DNA of 62,768 nt from positions 1 to 62,768 of the forward strand of contig CALGNZ010000071.1 in the NCBI GenBank assembly GCA_937957915.1. Reading direction: 5' to 3'. A model generated the notes under the pieces. That model was not told where the DNA came from, ran no database searches, and saw nothing but the letters and a program-made list of their open reading frames with translations. Below are positions 10,015-19,053 of the stretch, one piece after another; the stretch's first letter is position 1, and every line of letters begins with the position of its first letter. The stretch is from an uncultured Granulosicoccaceae bacterium (GTDB taxonomy: Bacteria; Pseudomonadota; Gammaproteobacteria; Granulosicoccales; Granulosicoccaceae). The position numbers and the translations under genes were made by a program.

Positions 10015-10184
10015 GGTTGCCTGCAGATCATTGTATCCCTGTCAATTGTACTTGTATTACGTAGTGCAAAGGAAGAAATTTCATGCCCGCATACGGGCGA
10101 CTTTCCAGGCTTTGCGGCCGTCACTACAGGGGGTGTTAGTGACAGCAAAATGGATGTTGCCGAGGCGTACCGGAGCTAGATTGC

Positions 10185-11027
10185 CTATGGCGCCGGTCCC
10201 ATTGTCTGTATACGGCTAAAGAGAGCCAGTGCGTTTTCGTTGAGCTGACAAGCCATGGATTTAACGTCGTTGTTACGCAGGTCGGCAACCGTCTGCAGCA
10301 CTTCAACCAGGTAAGCGGGCTCGTTGCGCTGATTGTGATTCGCATGGCCTGTCTGATCCGGTGCATCAGTTTCAATCAAAATTGAATCCGCCGGCAGTGT
10401 TTTGATCAGTTGGCGAATCTTTTTAGCCCGCGGGTGGGTTGCCGCGCCACCGAAACTCAGTCGATAGCCAAGGTCGATCAATCTGCCGGCTTGTTCCTTA
10501 CTGCCGTTAAAGCTGTGCACAACACCTGTGGTTGCAGGAGACTTTTTTATCGACAGAATAACGTCCTCAACCGCCAGCCGGGCATGCACAATGACCGGCA
10601 GATCGAACTTCGCGGCGATGCTGAGCTGTGATTCGAAATAGAATTGCTGCGCGAAAAAAAGTGCTTCGGTGTCTGCCTTGAGATCATTGGTGGAGCCGTG
10701 CTGTTGTTTCAGGCAATGCCGATCCAGGCCGCACTCACCAATGGCAATGCAGTGGTCACTGTCAGCTTGTTCTTCGAGTTCAGCCAGATCGGCTTCCGTG
10801 TGTTTTTCCATAAACAGCGGGTGCAGGCCGCAGGTTGGCATCACACCAGGGTACTGATCGCAGACGGCCTGTATTTTTTCCCAGCGTTCACGGGTGGTGG
10901 CGGGCACGATCATCGTGCAAACGCCATTTGCAATCGCTCTGGATATTACCTGATCACGATCTTCATCGAAGCGGTCATCGTCCAGATGGATGTGCGTGTC
11001 GATCAATTCAATGCGTGTCACGGGCAT
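10185..11027 (-). CDS. TatD family hydrolase (metal-dependent deoxyribonuclease)
   Basis: 280 residues. A TIM-barrel amidohydrolase-type phosphodiesterase; TatD proteins act as 3'-5' exonucleases on DNA or RNA. Metal ligands are visible as D10-x-H12-x-H14 in IDTHIHLDDDRF, the later histidines in VIVHAR and GVVHSFNG, and the aspartate in ILIETDAPDQ. The ATG at 11027 overlaps the end of the aldo/keto reductase gene by ten bases, so they are probably co-translated. Which TatD subfamily (TatD, YcfH, YjjV) cannot be decided by eye; the length and TDAPDQ are closest to YjjV-like members. Confidence 0.92.
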   Translation of the reverse strand: MPVTRIELIDTHIHLDDDRFDEDRDQVISRAIANGVCTMIVPATTRERWEKIQAVCDQYPGVMPTCGLHPLFMEKHTEADLAELEEQADSDHCIAIGECGLDRHCLKQQHGSTNDLKADTEALFFAQQFYFESQLSIAAKFDLPVIVHARLAVEDVILSIKKSPATTGVVHSFNGSKEQAGRLIDLGYRLSFGGAATHPRAKKIRQLIKTLPADSILIETDAPDQTGHANHNQRNEPAYLVEVLQTVADLRNNDVKSMACQLNENALALFSRIQTMGPAP

Positions 11028-12061
11028 GGGTTGGGTTGTTGCGCGTGTACCGCCTGAATCGCCTTGATCACATCGTCATCCAGTTCGGTGTGAATGCTGT
11101 CTATGTTCTCTTGCAGCTGATGCAGTGTAGTAGCGCCGACGATTGTCGATGTGACAAAGGGCTGTCGGTGAACAAACGCCATTGCCATATTGACCGGTGT
11201 TATGCCATACCTATGGGCAATATCAGTATACTGATCGATTGCGTTTGTGGCTTGCGGTGTTGTGTAGCGATAGAAGTAGTTGCGGTGCAATGTCAGGCGT
11301 GCGCCTTCGGGTTGCTGGTCATTGAGGTATTTCCCTGATAACGATCCGCCAGCCAATGGCGAATAGGCCAGAAGCCCTATGTTTGAACGATGAGCAAACT
11401 CCGCCAACCCAATTTCAAAGGTGCGGTTGAGCAGGCAGTACGGGTTTTGTACCGACGCGACCACAGGTAATCCACGGGTTGTGGCCAGAGTCAGGTATTG
11501 ATGTAAGCCCCACGGGGTTTCATTAGACACACCAATGTTTCGAATCTTGCCTGCGTCGATTAACTTCGACAGTGTCTGCAGTGTTTCTTCAATGGGGTAG
11601 TCGTGTTTGTCGCGCCCGACCTCATAACCCAGTTTGCCGAAGTAGTTGGTATGCCGGGCGGGCCAGTGGATTTGGTAAAGATCAATGTAATCGGTATTCA
11701 GTCGTTTCAAACTGTCGTTTAAGGCAGTTTCGATATGTGCCGGACTGAGTTGAGGGCCATTGCGAATATAGCCAATCCACTTCTTTGGCGCCGGGCCGAC
11801 GACTTTGGTGGCCAGTACAATTTTACTGCGGTCTTGTTGTGTCAGCCAGCGTCCGATGAATTGCTCGGACAGCGCATACGTCTTGGCGCTTGCTGGCGCC
11901 GGATAGAGTTCTGCGGTATCTATAAAATTGATGCCGTTATGCAGTGCGAGGTCGAGTTGACTGCGAGCGTCCGCTTCCGTGTTTTGTTCGCCAAAGGTCA
12001 TCGTGCCGAGGCAAATCTGGCTGACTTTGATATCGCTGTTGCCCAGCAGTCGGTATTGCAT
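11018..12061 (-). CDS. tas: Aldo/keto reductase, Tas-like
   Basis: 347 residues, colinear with E. coli Tas from the start: the opening LGTMTFGEQN, then AELYP, then KRLNTDYIDLYQIHWPAR. NADPH-dependent AKR fold with the catalytic tetrad D48, Y53, K88 and H134. Tas is a soluble reductase of poorly defined substrate, genetically linked to starvation-associated mutation and prephenate metabolism in E. coli. It lies 34 bases downstream of the SLC13 gene and overlaps tatD, so SLC13-tas-tatD is a probable operon. Family is certain; orthology to Tas is likely. Confidence 0.9.
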   Translation of the reverse strand: MQYRLLGNSDIKVSQICLGTMTFGEQNTEADARSQLDLALHNGINFIDTAELYPAPASAKTYALSEQFIGRWLTQQDRSKIVLATKVVGPAPKKWIGYIRNGPQLSPAHIETALNDSLKRLNTDYIDLYQIHWPARHTNYFGKLGYEVGRDKHDYPIEETLQTLSKLIDAGKIRNIGVSNETPWGLHQYLTLATTRGLPVVASVQNPYCLLNRTFEIGLAEFAHRSNIGLLAYSPLAGGSLSGKYLNDQQPEGARLTLHRNYFYRYTTPQATNAIDQYTDIAHRYGITPVNMAMAFVHRQPFVTSTIVGATTLHQLQENIDSIHTELDDDVIKAIQAVHAQQPNPCP

Positions 12062-12095
12062 CGGGTGTCTTTGGCTGACGTGTTGAGCTAGCGGG

Positions 12096-13958
12096 TCAGA
12101 AAACCAGGTTCAACATGACCAGGCTTACGACCAAAAACAAAATCGTCATGATGGTGCCCGCCCGCATAAAATCGATTACCCGATAACCCGCCGGACCCAT
12201 AATCAACGCGTTGACCTGGTGCGTTGGAATAATAAAAGAGTTTGATGTGGCGATAGCCACTGTCAAAGCAAACAGGGCCGGGTCAGCACCTGCTCCCACC
12301 GCAATGTTTACCGCCAGTGGCACCAGCAACACGGTTGCACCGATATTCGACATGACCAGAGTAAACGCGGTCGAGAGTATGGCGATCACCGTCTGCAACA
12401 GCCAGATTGGAACATCACCGAGTATGGTCAGAGTTTTAGCAGCAATCCAGGCGGCCGTGCCCGATTCCTCAACAGCCATTCCCAGCGGTATCAGGCTGGC
12501 TAACAGGAATACAGTCTTCCAGCTGACCGCTCGATAGGCTTCATCCATCGTGAGTACGCCAGTCAGGATCATTCCCAGACCGCCAACCAGCAATGATACT
12601 GACAGACGCAATTCTGAAAACAGCACCAGGCCCAGTGCAATCAGGAAAAATATCAGAGCGGGTTTGATTTTATTCGGGCGCAGTTCTTCGTCTACATGAT
12701 CGGTTACCACAGCGTAGTCTTCGCTGCTGCGGAGTTTTTTCAGATTGCGCCAGGAGGTGTGCACCACGAGCGTGTCACCGCCCTGCAAAGGTTCTTCCCG
12801 AAACCCGCTATCGAGTGTGTAGCCGGCACGGTAGATCCGCAGAATGTGCAAGCCGTCGTTGCGACGCAATTGCAAATCGTTGAGCGTTTGCCCTACCAGT
12901 GCCGACCCGGGAGGGATGACGATTTCGGCGATGCCGGTTTCCTGCGCGTTCATAACGCTTGAAAAGTGGTTCTCACTCTTGACGATACGCAGTTTGTATT
13001 TACGAGCAAACTTGACCAGCTGGCGTTTGTTACTCAGCACGCCGATGTAGCTGTTTACCCAGACGACTTCCTTTGAATCTGGTACGACAGTCACTTCATC
13101 GCCGTTGCGAATAGCCAGCACAAAAGGCACGTTTTCCAGTGTGCGCTCAATTTGCATAATCGTCATCCCGACCAGCGGGCTGTCGAGGCTTGCCTGCAAT
13201 TCGAACAGTTCGCCCGAGATTCCGTAAACCTTTTCAAAGTAATCGGCGGTGCGCGTGGTTCTCTCTTTTTGTTCCTCGCCTTTGGTGCTCGGCAGAACGA
13301 AGCGACCAAAAATCATGAAAAACAAAATGCCCGTGGCGATAAGCGCCAGGCCAATCGGGGTAACGTCGAACAGATCAAATGTCTGCATCTGCTGATCTGC
13401 CGGCAACGACTGATTCGACGACATCAGCAGATCGTTTAACAAAATCAGCGGACTGGAGCCAACCATGGTGACGGTGCCGCCGAGGATCGCGCAGAATCCC
13501 ATCGGCATCAGCAGACGTGACATGGGAATGGATGTGCGGCGACTGATGCGGCTAACTACAGGAAGAAAGAGTGCCGCAGCACCGACATTTTGCATGAAGC
13601 TTGAAATGATGCCGACTGTGCCGGAGATCAGTGGAGTTATTCGATGTTCGGTCGATCCGCCGTGTTTCAATATCCAGTTGGCAACGCGGCTCATGATGCC
13701 GGTTTTGTCGAGTCCGGCGCCGATAATCATGACTGCAATGATAGACATGACAGCGTTACTGGAAAAGCCGTTAAACAATTCGGCGGTGCTGATAACCGGA
13801 GTGAGGCCGGGCAGCATGGTGGTCAGGCCGAGTAACACCATAATCGTGACGGCGGCCACGTCAATGCGAACGACTTCCGAGACAAAAAGGTAAACCGTCA
13901 AGAAAAGCAGGCCTAGCACCATTATGATTTCCGGGGTGATAGTGCTTGCTTCGTTCAT
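12096..13958 (-). CDS. SLC13/DASS-family transporter with two TrkA_C (RCK_C) domains
   Basis: 620 residues. Hydrophobic segments cover about 8-210 and 430-620. Between them are two consecutive cytosolic TrkA C-terminal domains (about 235-320 and 335-415, with GMTIMQIERTLENVPFVLAI and GQTLNDLQLRRNDGLHILRI). Two membrane blocks around a pair of RCK_C domains is the architecture of YfbS/SdcS-like permeases for sulfate, dicarboxylates or other anions. The second half contains PLGMAVEESGTAAW and SNSFIIPTHQVNALIMGPAGY, typical of the family. The ATG at 13958 is used. Substrate cannot be told from sequence; the RCK_C pair suggests regulation by a small ligand. Confidence 0.9.
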   Translation of the reverse strand: MNEASTITPEIIMVLGLLFLTVYLFVSEVVRIDVAAVTIMVLLGLTTMLPGLTPVISTAELFNGFSSNAVMSIIAVMIIGAGLDKTGIMSRVANWILKHGGSTEHRITPLISGTVGIISSFMQNVGAAALFLPVVSRISRRTSIPMSRLLMPMGFCAILGGTVTMVGSSPLILLNDLLMSSNQSLPADQQMQTFDLFDVTPIGLALIATGILFFMIFGRFVLPSTKGEEQKERTTRTADYFEKVYGISGELFELQASLDSPLVGMTIMQIERTLENVPFVLAIRNGDEVTVVPDSKEVVWVNSYIGVLSNKRQLVKFARKYKLRIVKSENHFSSVMNAQETGIAEIVIPPGSALVGQTLNDLQLRRNDGLHILRIYRAGYTLDSGFREEPLQGGDTLVVHTSWRNLKKLRSSEDYAVVTDHVDEELRPNKIKPALIFFLIALGLVLFSELRLSVSLLVGGLGMILTGVLTMDEAYRAVSWKTVFLLASLIPLGMAVEESGTAAWIAAKTLTILGDVPIWLLQTVIAILSTAFTLVMSNIGATVLLVPLAVNIAVGAGADPALFALTVAIATSNSFIIPTHQVNALIMGPAGYRVIDFMRAGTIMTILFLVVSLVMLNLVF

Positions 13959-14718
13959 ATGGTCCGGGTGGACTCACCTCTTGAGTTGTCGTTATTAGCG
14001 CCGCGATAGTGCTGACGGTATGTTTTTAGTCTCTTGCCCTTCGGGCATTTGTACTTAACTAGCTTGGCTCCGCGTCTGCTAAAACCGGTGGCTGCTGCTA
14101 CGACTGACTGCTCTGGTAGCGGCTGAATTTAAGGTGTCTCTCTTTGCTTTTGGCATTGCTTTCACGGCACTGGCATCTGTCGAACGAGACTACTGATGAT
14201 CGGCACCGGTGAGTCTCATTGCGAAGGTGTCGCGCAGCCTGATAAAAACAATTTTGCACACACTACTCATCTGTTTGAGCAGACAGGTGCGCAACCGTTC
14301 GATGCTATAGAGGTTCTAGACTGGCGGTGGACACTAACTGGCAGAGAACTCCAGTAGTGTACAGCGAGTGTCACCTCAAAACCATAACTGACATATTGCA
14401 GAAAGATAAAGATTGTCACGCAATATTGGAACCAGTGTTTGAGTGCTTTCCTAGTACAAAGGCACAGTTATGGAAATATCGCTGGTACTGGACCAGTCGC
14501 CACTTGAATACTGGATCGAAAATTACAGGCCAATGGATTGCGCTGGCGGGCTCCAGTTGTGAGCAGACTCGTCGTTGTTTTAGCCGGTGTTGGCAGTGAG
14601 CATCGATACCACTCACGATTTATTGTTCAATCACATTGTTGCTACGCAGACTTTTCGTGCAGCCCGTTGCGTAATACACTGGAGAGACGAATGATAATGT
14701 TAATGGATCACTGTTCTT
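13959..14718. other. 760-base intergenic region
   Basis: No convincing coding sequence. Two overlapping frames (plus 14327-14599, minus 14416-14616) give mutually similar translations only because they read opposite arms of an inverted repeat. A short hairpin TGCCC-TTC-GGGCA lies at 14035-14047. The region separates the minus-strand SLC13 unit from plus-strand trmB and should hold both promoters; I could not place them. Confidence 0.5.
14420..14526. repeat. Imperfect long inverted repeat
   Basis: The 26 bases at 14420-14445 match the reverse complement of 14501-14526 at 19 positions, and weaker pairing continues inward (CTGGT-ACTGG-ACCAG lies in the right arm). Folded, this gives a hairpin of about 107 bases. 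It could be a decayed palindromic repeat element or a structured RNA. No other copy was noticed in the window. Confidence 0.45.
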
Positions 14719-15408
14719 ATGAGCCCGACGCTCAGCACCCGCTCTGTGCGCACTTTTGTACTCCGACAGGGGCGATTGACCGAAGGTCAACAGCGCAGTC
14801 TCGATTTGCATTGGCCAACCTATGGACTGGAGGTTGAGGGTGGGCACAGGCTCGATGTAGCAGCCTGTTTTGAACGGCCGGCACCATTGTGGCTTGAAAT
14901 CGGGTTTGGCAACGGCGAAGCGCTTGCGCACATGGCCAGTGTCAGGCCCGACATCAATTTCATCGGAATCGAGGTGCATTTACCTGGTGTGGGCCACGCG
15001 CTGGGCGAGATTGCCGCACGCGATATCACCAACGTTCGGCTTATTCGGCACGATGCACTTGAAGTGCTGGAGCATTCGCTGCCGGCTGCCAGTGTGTCGA
15101 GATTGATGGTCTTCTTTCCTGATCCGTGGCACAAAAAGAGACACCACAAGCGGCGTTTGGTAAACCCCGAATTTTTGCAGCTCGCGCAATCGGTGCTCAC
15201 TGCCGATGCGCTGATTCATTTTGCAACTGACTGGATTGACTACGCTGATCACATCGTCGAAGCAATGCGAGCGCGCAGCGAGTATCGGCCGGTGACGGAT
15301 AGTGAAATGTTTGCCGAGGTCACTGGTATTCGACCGACTACCAGGTTCGAGACGCGTGGCCGTCGACTCGGGCATGAAGTTAGAGACCTGGTTTACGCGC
15401 GCCACTGA
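14719..15408 (+). CDS. trmB: tRNA (guanine-N7-)-methyltransferase
   Basis: 229 residues. Forms m7G46 in tRNA using S-adenosylmethionine. The Rossmann motif LWLEIGFGNGEALAHMA (about 57-73), the block FIGIEVHLPGVGHAL and the family signature FFPDPWHKKRHHKRRL followed by NPEFL are all present. The N-terminal RTFVLRQGRLTEGQQR agrees with gammaproteobacterial TrmB. The start ATG at 14719 has no strong ribosome site, and ATGs at 14691 or 14704 lie in other frames, so 14719 is the best choice. It stands alone on the plus strand. Confidence 0.95.
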   Translation: MSPTLSTRSVRTFVLRQGRLTEGQQRSLDLHWPTYGLEVEGGHRLDVAACFERPAPLWLEIGFGNGEALAHMASVRPDINFIGIEVHLPGVGHALGEIAARDITNVRLIRHDALEVLEHSLPAASVSRLMVFFPDPWHKKRHHKRRLVNPEFLQLAQSVLTADALIHFATDWIDYADHIVEAMRARSEYRPVTDSEMFAEVTGIRPTTRFETRGRRLGHEVRDLVYARH

Positions 15409-15694
15409 GTGCTTAACCGGGGGCTTTGCTACTGTGATATCAACGCTGATGTTTAATGTGGACGGTAGCCCGACGGCGCTTGTGCGTTGCCTGCCCGGAA
15501 GCGGCAATTCGCAATCGCTCGTTCTCAGACGCCTGCTTACAATGACCGGCGTTCAATGACTCCTTTGTAACCGCTTCTTGCAAAGTTCGAATCTGGCAAC
15601 ATTCTTGTAACCGTAAGTATCCCCTAAACGGGCCTGTGGTCTGAAGCCGGTTTCCTACAGTAAAGTGCAACCATTGCAGAGTCACGGTGGATCG

Positions 15695-16495
15695 ATGGCC
15701 TCAGGAGAAAACACGCAAGCCCGAATGGCACCCACCAGAACACGCCAAAGTGCCACGAGGTCTGTGACTGGCGCTGGTTCAGGCAGTGTGCGCATTCCTG
15801 CGCAAACTGACGGACGCCTGCACAAGGACTCTGTGCTGTTAACCATGGTGGCCTGCCACGAGTGCGATTTGCTTCATCAGAAGCACCACCTTGAGCTGGG
15901 GCAGATTGCACGCTGTAGTCGATGCAATGCATTTCTCTATGCAAACAAGCCCAACAGTATAGATCGGGCGCTGGCAGTTAGTTTTGCAGCGTTAATTATG
16001 TTTGTCGTTGCAAATGCCTTTCCTTTCCTGGCTATCAGCGTATCCGGAAACACGCAAAGCATCTCAATCATTTCAGCTGTGTTCGCCCTGTCCGGGGAAG
16101 GTCTGTGGATTCTTGGTTTGCTATCGTTCGGATTTATTCTGCTGATACCGCTTTTGCGTGTGGTGGGGTTGTTGTACATCCTGTTGCCGCTGAGATTTGA
16201 GCGTCGATTGCCGGGAATCGAAATTGTGTTTCGAGGCATTGTTGCGCTATCGCCGTGGAGCATGATGGAAATTTATATGTTCGGCGCGATTGTCGCATTA
16301 GTAAAGCTCGCCACAATGGCCAACATTGAACTGGGGCTGTCATTTTGGGCGTTCGCGCTGCTTAATCTGTTGTCGGTACTGGCGGCGCAAATGGTCGACA
16401 ACCATTCGCTGTGGGACTTTATAAGTCATTCGAGAGGCGGACGGCACTTGTTTGTCGGTGGCGACAGCTCGGCAGATGATGAGCGCAGATTGTGA
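15695..16495 (+). CDS. pqiA: PqiA-like membrane protein, first half
   Basis: About 266 residues from ATG 15695. A zinc-ribbon CHEC...CSRC (CxxC pairs in ACHECDLLHQ and ARCSRCNAF) precedes four membrane segments. PqiA proteins are inner-membrane partners of MCE-domain lipid transporters. E. coli PqiA has two such halves in one chain; here each half is its own gene. The start is uncertain. GTG 15665 opens the frame, ATG 15695 follows GGTGGA too closely, and GTG 15833 (AAGGA four bases away) or ATG 15845 would begin just before the zinc ribbon, as in relatives. If the upstream start is used, about 50 disordered Ser/Thr/Arg-rich residues precede the domain. The stop overlaps the next gene as GTGA. 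Confidence 0.85.
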   Translation: MASGENTQARMAPTRTRQSATRSVTGAGSGSVRIPAQTDGRLHKDSVLLTMVACHECDLLHQKHHLELGQIARCSRCNAFLYANKPNSIDRALAVSFAALIMFVVANAFPFLAISVSGNTQSISIISAVFALSGEGLWILGLLSFGFILLIPLLRVVGLLYILLPLRFERRLPGIEIVFRGIVALSPWSMMEIYMFGAIVALVKLATMANIELGLSFWAFALLNLLSVLAAQMVDNHSLWDFISHSRGGRHLFVGGDSSADDERRL

Positions 16496-17103
16496 GGACA
16501 GCGGCGGAGTGCGGACTTGTTGCATGCCCGGCTTGTGGCACCCTGACCCGATTGTCGGCGCAGTGGTTAGACAATCCACCGAGATGCCAGTTGTGTTACG
16601 CGAGGCTGCACTCACGAAAACCCATGAGTGTGCAACGCTCCTGGGCATGGCTTATTGCCGGTGTTATGGCTTATGTGCCAGCGAATATCTATCCGATTAT
16701 GTTTACCACAGTGTTTGGAAAGTCAGAGCCGAATACCATTGTCGGAGGCATACTGGTTTTGATTGAACTGGAGTCCTACGTCGTCGCACTAATTGTATTT
16801 GTGGCAAGTGTTGTCGTGCCGTTGATGAAATTCATAGCGATAGCTTATTTGCTTATATCGATTCAGGGCAAATTTGGCCATCGTCGCTATGATCGAACGC
16901 GGCTGTACCGTTTAACTGAATTTATCGGGCGCTGGTCGATGATCGATGTGTTTGTAGTGGCGATACTGGCAGCACTGGTTCAGGTAGGGTCTGTCGCCGA
17001 GATAGAACCCGGTATAGGTGCAACTGCATTCGGGGCTGCCGTTATTTTTACCATGCTATCTGCAATTTCGCTGGATTCGCGACTGATTTGGGATCGCCAG
17101 TGA
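16492..17103 (+). CDS. PqiA-like membrane protein, second half
   Basis: 203 residues starting at a GTG that overlaps the previous stop. It repeats the layout of its neighbour: a zinc ribbon (ACPACGTLTRLS...PPRCQLCYARL) followed by membrane segments with the PqiA signature (MAYVPANIYPIMFTTVFG, VVPLMKFIAIAYLLI and RWSMIDVFVVAILAALV). It corresponds to the C-terminal half of E. coli PqiA/YebS. With the upstream gene it should rebuild a complete PqiA, possibly as a heterodimer. The stop in turn overlaps the start of pqiB, so three genes form a tightly coupled operon. Confidence 0.88.
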   Translation: MRTAAECGLVACPACGTLTRLSAQWLDNPPRCQLCYARLHSRKPMSVQRSWAWLIAGVMAYVPANIYPIMFTTVFGKSEPNTIVGGILVLIELESYVVALIVFVASVVVPLMKFIAIAYLLISIQGKFGHRRYDRTRLYRLTEFIGRWSMIDVFVVAILAALVQVGSVAEIEPGIGATAFGAAVIFTMLSAISLDSRLIWDRQ

Positions 17104-18872
17104 ACGATAGATTTCGAAGACCTGCGCACCAGTATAACAACGCAGGTGAGCGAGCAGAGCGGGGCTCGAACAGATATCAGTCTGCTGATCAACATACGCG
17201 CAGAGGCTATGATGCGGACGCGTCAGAGCCGCGGGTGCACACGCCACGACGCCGTCACCGGTTGTCAGCCTTTTGGCTCGTGCCGATTCTGGCAGCGCTG
17301 CTGGGCTTGTATCTGGCAGCAAGTTTCTACAGCGAGCAGGGGCCGCAGATTCGCATCAGTTTCACCAGTGCCGAAGGTCTGGTCGCGGGTAAAACACCCA
17401 TTCGCTATCGTGATGTGAACATAGGCATCGTTGACACGATAACGCTAAGTGATGACCTTGAGAATGTTGTGGTCAATGCAAAAATGTCCGTCGACTCGCG
17501 ACGTTATTTAAATGATCAGGCACGGTTTTGGGTGGTTCGACCGCGTGTTGGCACCAGCGGTGTTTCCGGGCTGGGCACTTTATTGTCCGGCTCCTATATT
17601 CAGGCTGAATCTGTTATTGGCGGCAAATTTAAATCGCAGTTTGACGGATTGGAGCAGCCTCCGCTGACAGACACTGATGCACCGGGGCTTCGTTTGAAAC
17701 TGCGGGCGGAAGAGGCGGGATATGTGGGCATTGGCTCACCAGTGTATTTCCGCCAGGTAAAAGTCGGGCAGATTGAGGGGCAGCGTTTTCTCGAAAACTA
17801 TAGCGGTGTTGAATTCACGATATTCATTGACGCACCCCACCATAAGATAATCCGTAACACGACTAAGTTCTGGAATGTGTCGGGTGTGGATCTGACCCTT
17901 AACTCCAGTGGTTTCAAGGTTCGAACACCGTCGCTTGAAGGGCTTGCGCAAGGTGGTGTGGCATTCGGCATCATCGAGGAGTACGCGTTTCCCGCCGCGG
18001 TTGATGATGGTCATGTGTTTACTTTACATCCCTCGCGTGATTCTGCTCAGGAAGAAATGATCAAGGATTTCAGTACGGGTGAGTTTTTCTATGTCATTTA
18101 CTTTGACGGGTCGGTCAGGGGTTTATCCAAAGGTGCGCCAGTGGAGTACAAGGGCGTGCAGGTTGGCAGTGTTACTGACATTAATCTGATTACCGATCCG
18201 GCAACCGGAGAGGTTAGAGTGCCGGTTCATATAGAGCTTCAGCCCGAACGGGTAAGGGGCAGCGCCGGGCTCCACGTAGATGATCCTGACACGATAAGCC
18301 GCGCTATAAAAAACGGGCTCAGGGCCAAGCTGCAAACGGGTAACCTGCTCACCGGTCAGCTATTCGTTGCACTGGATATGCATGAAGGCGGCGAGGCACT
18401 GGAAATAGAGGTTGATAGCGAGGGCACGCCGATTATGCCGAGCGTGCCATCTGACCTGCGGCAGGTTACCGAGGGTGTGCAACAGGCACTGGCGACCATC
18501 AATGAGTTGCCGTTGCAACAGATGGCTGAAAACGCTGAGTCCGCACTTGCCCGAACTGATTCTTTGCTTGCGCAACTCGAGGTTAGCAATGTGGTCGGCA
18601 AGCTCGACAATGCAATAGGTTCTGCAGATTCGGCGATTGACGAGTATGGTGCACTTGCGCGCAAGGCACGGAAGGAACTTGATGGGTTACTTACCGTGCT
18701 GGAGCAGTTCATCTCTACCTCTAACGAATCGATGGCGGGGATCGCGCCGGATTCGCCGCTTTACTATAATTTACTGAATACGCTGAAGGACGTTCAAAGC
18801 GCAGCCAGAGCTGTGCTTGCAGTATCAGAGTCTGTTGAACGCAAACCTGAAGAATTTCTTTTTGGCAAGTAA
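17100..18872 (+). CDS. pqiB: PqiB-like MCE protein (intermembrane lipid transport)
   Basis: 590 residues from GTG 17100, which overlaps the previous TGA; a TTG at 17088 is the alternative. A cytosolic Arg/Ser-rich tail of about 55 residues leads to one membrane helix (about 56-77, SAFWLVPILAALLGLYLAASF). Three MCE domains follow, recognisable by the repeated phrases EGLVAGKTPIRYRDVNIG, AGYVGIGSPVYFRQVKVG and RGLSKGAPVEYKGVQVG. The C-terminal 130 residues are predicted helical and coiled, as in PqiB, where they form a tunnel across the periplasm. PqiB carries phospholipids between membranes. The long basic N-tail is unusual. Confidence 0.92.
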   Translation: MNDRFRRPAHQYNNAGERAERGSNRYQSADQHTRRGYDADASEPRVHTPRRRHRLSAFWLVPILAALLGLYLAASFYSEQGPQIRISFTSAEGLVAGKTPIRYRDVNIGIVDTITLSDDLENVVVNAKMSVDSRRYLNDQARFWVVRPRVGTSGVSGLGTLLSGSYIQAESVIGGKFKSQFDGLEQPPLTDTDAPGLRLKLRAEEAGYVGIGSPVYFRQVKVGQIEGQRFLENYSGVEFTIFIDAPHHKIIRNTTKFWNVSGVDLTLNSSGFKVRTPSLEGLAQGGVAFGIIEEYAFPAAVDDGHVFTLHPSRDSAQEEMIKDFSTGEFFYVIYFDGSVRGLSKGAPVEYKGVQVGSVTDINLITDPATGEVRVPVHIELQPERVRGSAGLHVDDPDTISRAIKNGLRAKLQTGNLLTGQLFVALDMHEGGEALEIEVDSEGTPIMPSVPSDLRQVTEGVQQALATINELPLQQMAENAESALARTDSLLAQLEVSNVVGKLDNAIGSADSAIDEYGALARKARKELDGLLTVLEQFISTSNESMAGIAPDSPLYYNLLNTLKDVQSAARAVLAVSESVERKPEEFLFGK

Positions 18873-19053
18873 GCCATCTACCGGAGCGATAAGTCTGTTG
18901 AATTTTGCGCTTGAAAATCGCGAAGGCAAGTTGAGGCATAAGACGATGGCCGTGCTTACCCTAAATGCGCTCGAGTTCTGCCATCGCAGTTCGGCAATCG
19001 CGCTGCTCTGGTTTACGACAGGTCCGGGTCAGGCGAGTCGATTGTGGTCGCAG

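Noticed and set aside
10085..10098. GCCCG-CATA-CGGGC hairpin as terminator of the tatD operon or start of a small RNA
   Set aside because: It lies past the tatD stop but has a five-base stem without T-run; too weak to call.
14327..14616. Plus and minus short frames with similar peptides as paired small genes
   Set aside because: The similarity comes from reading two arms of an inverted repeat; no ribosome site or family match.
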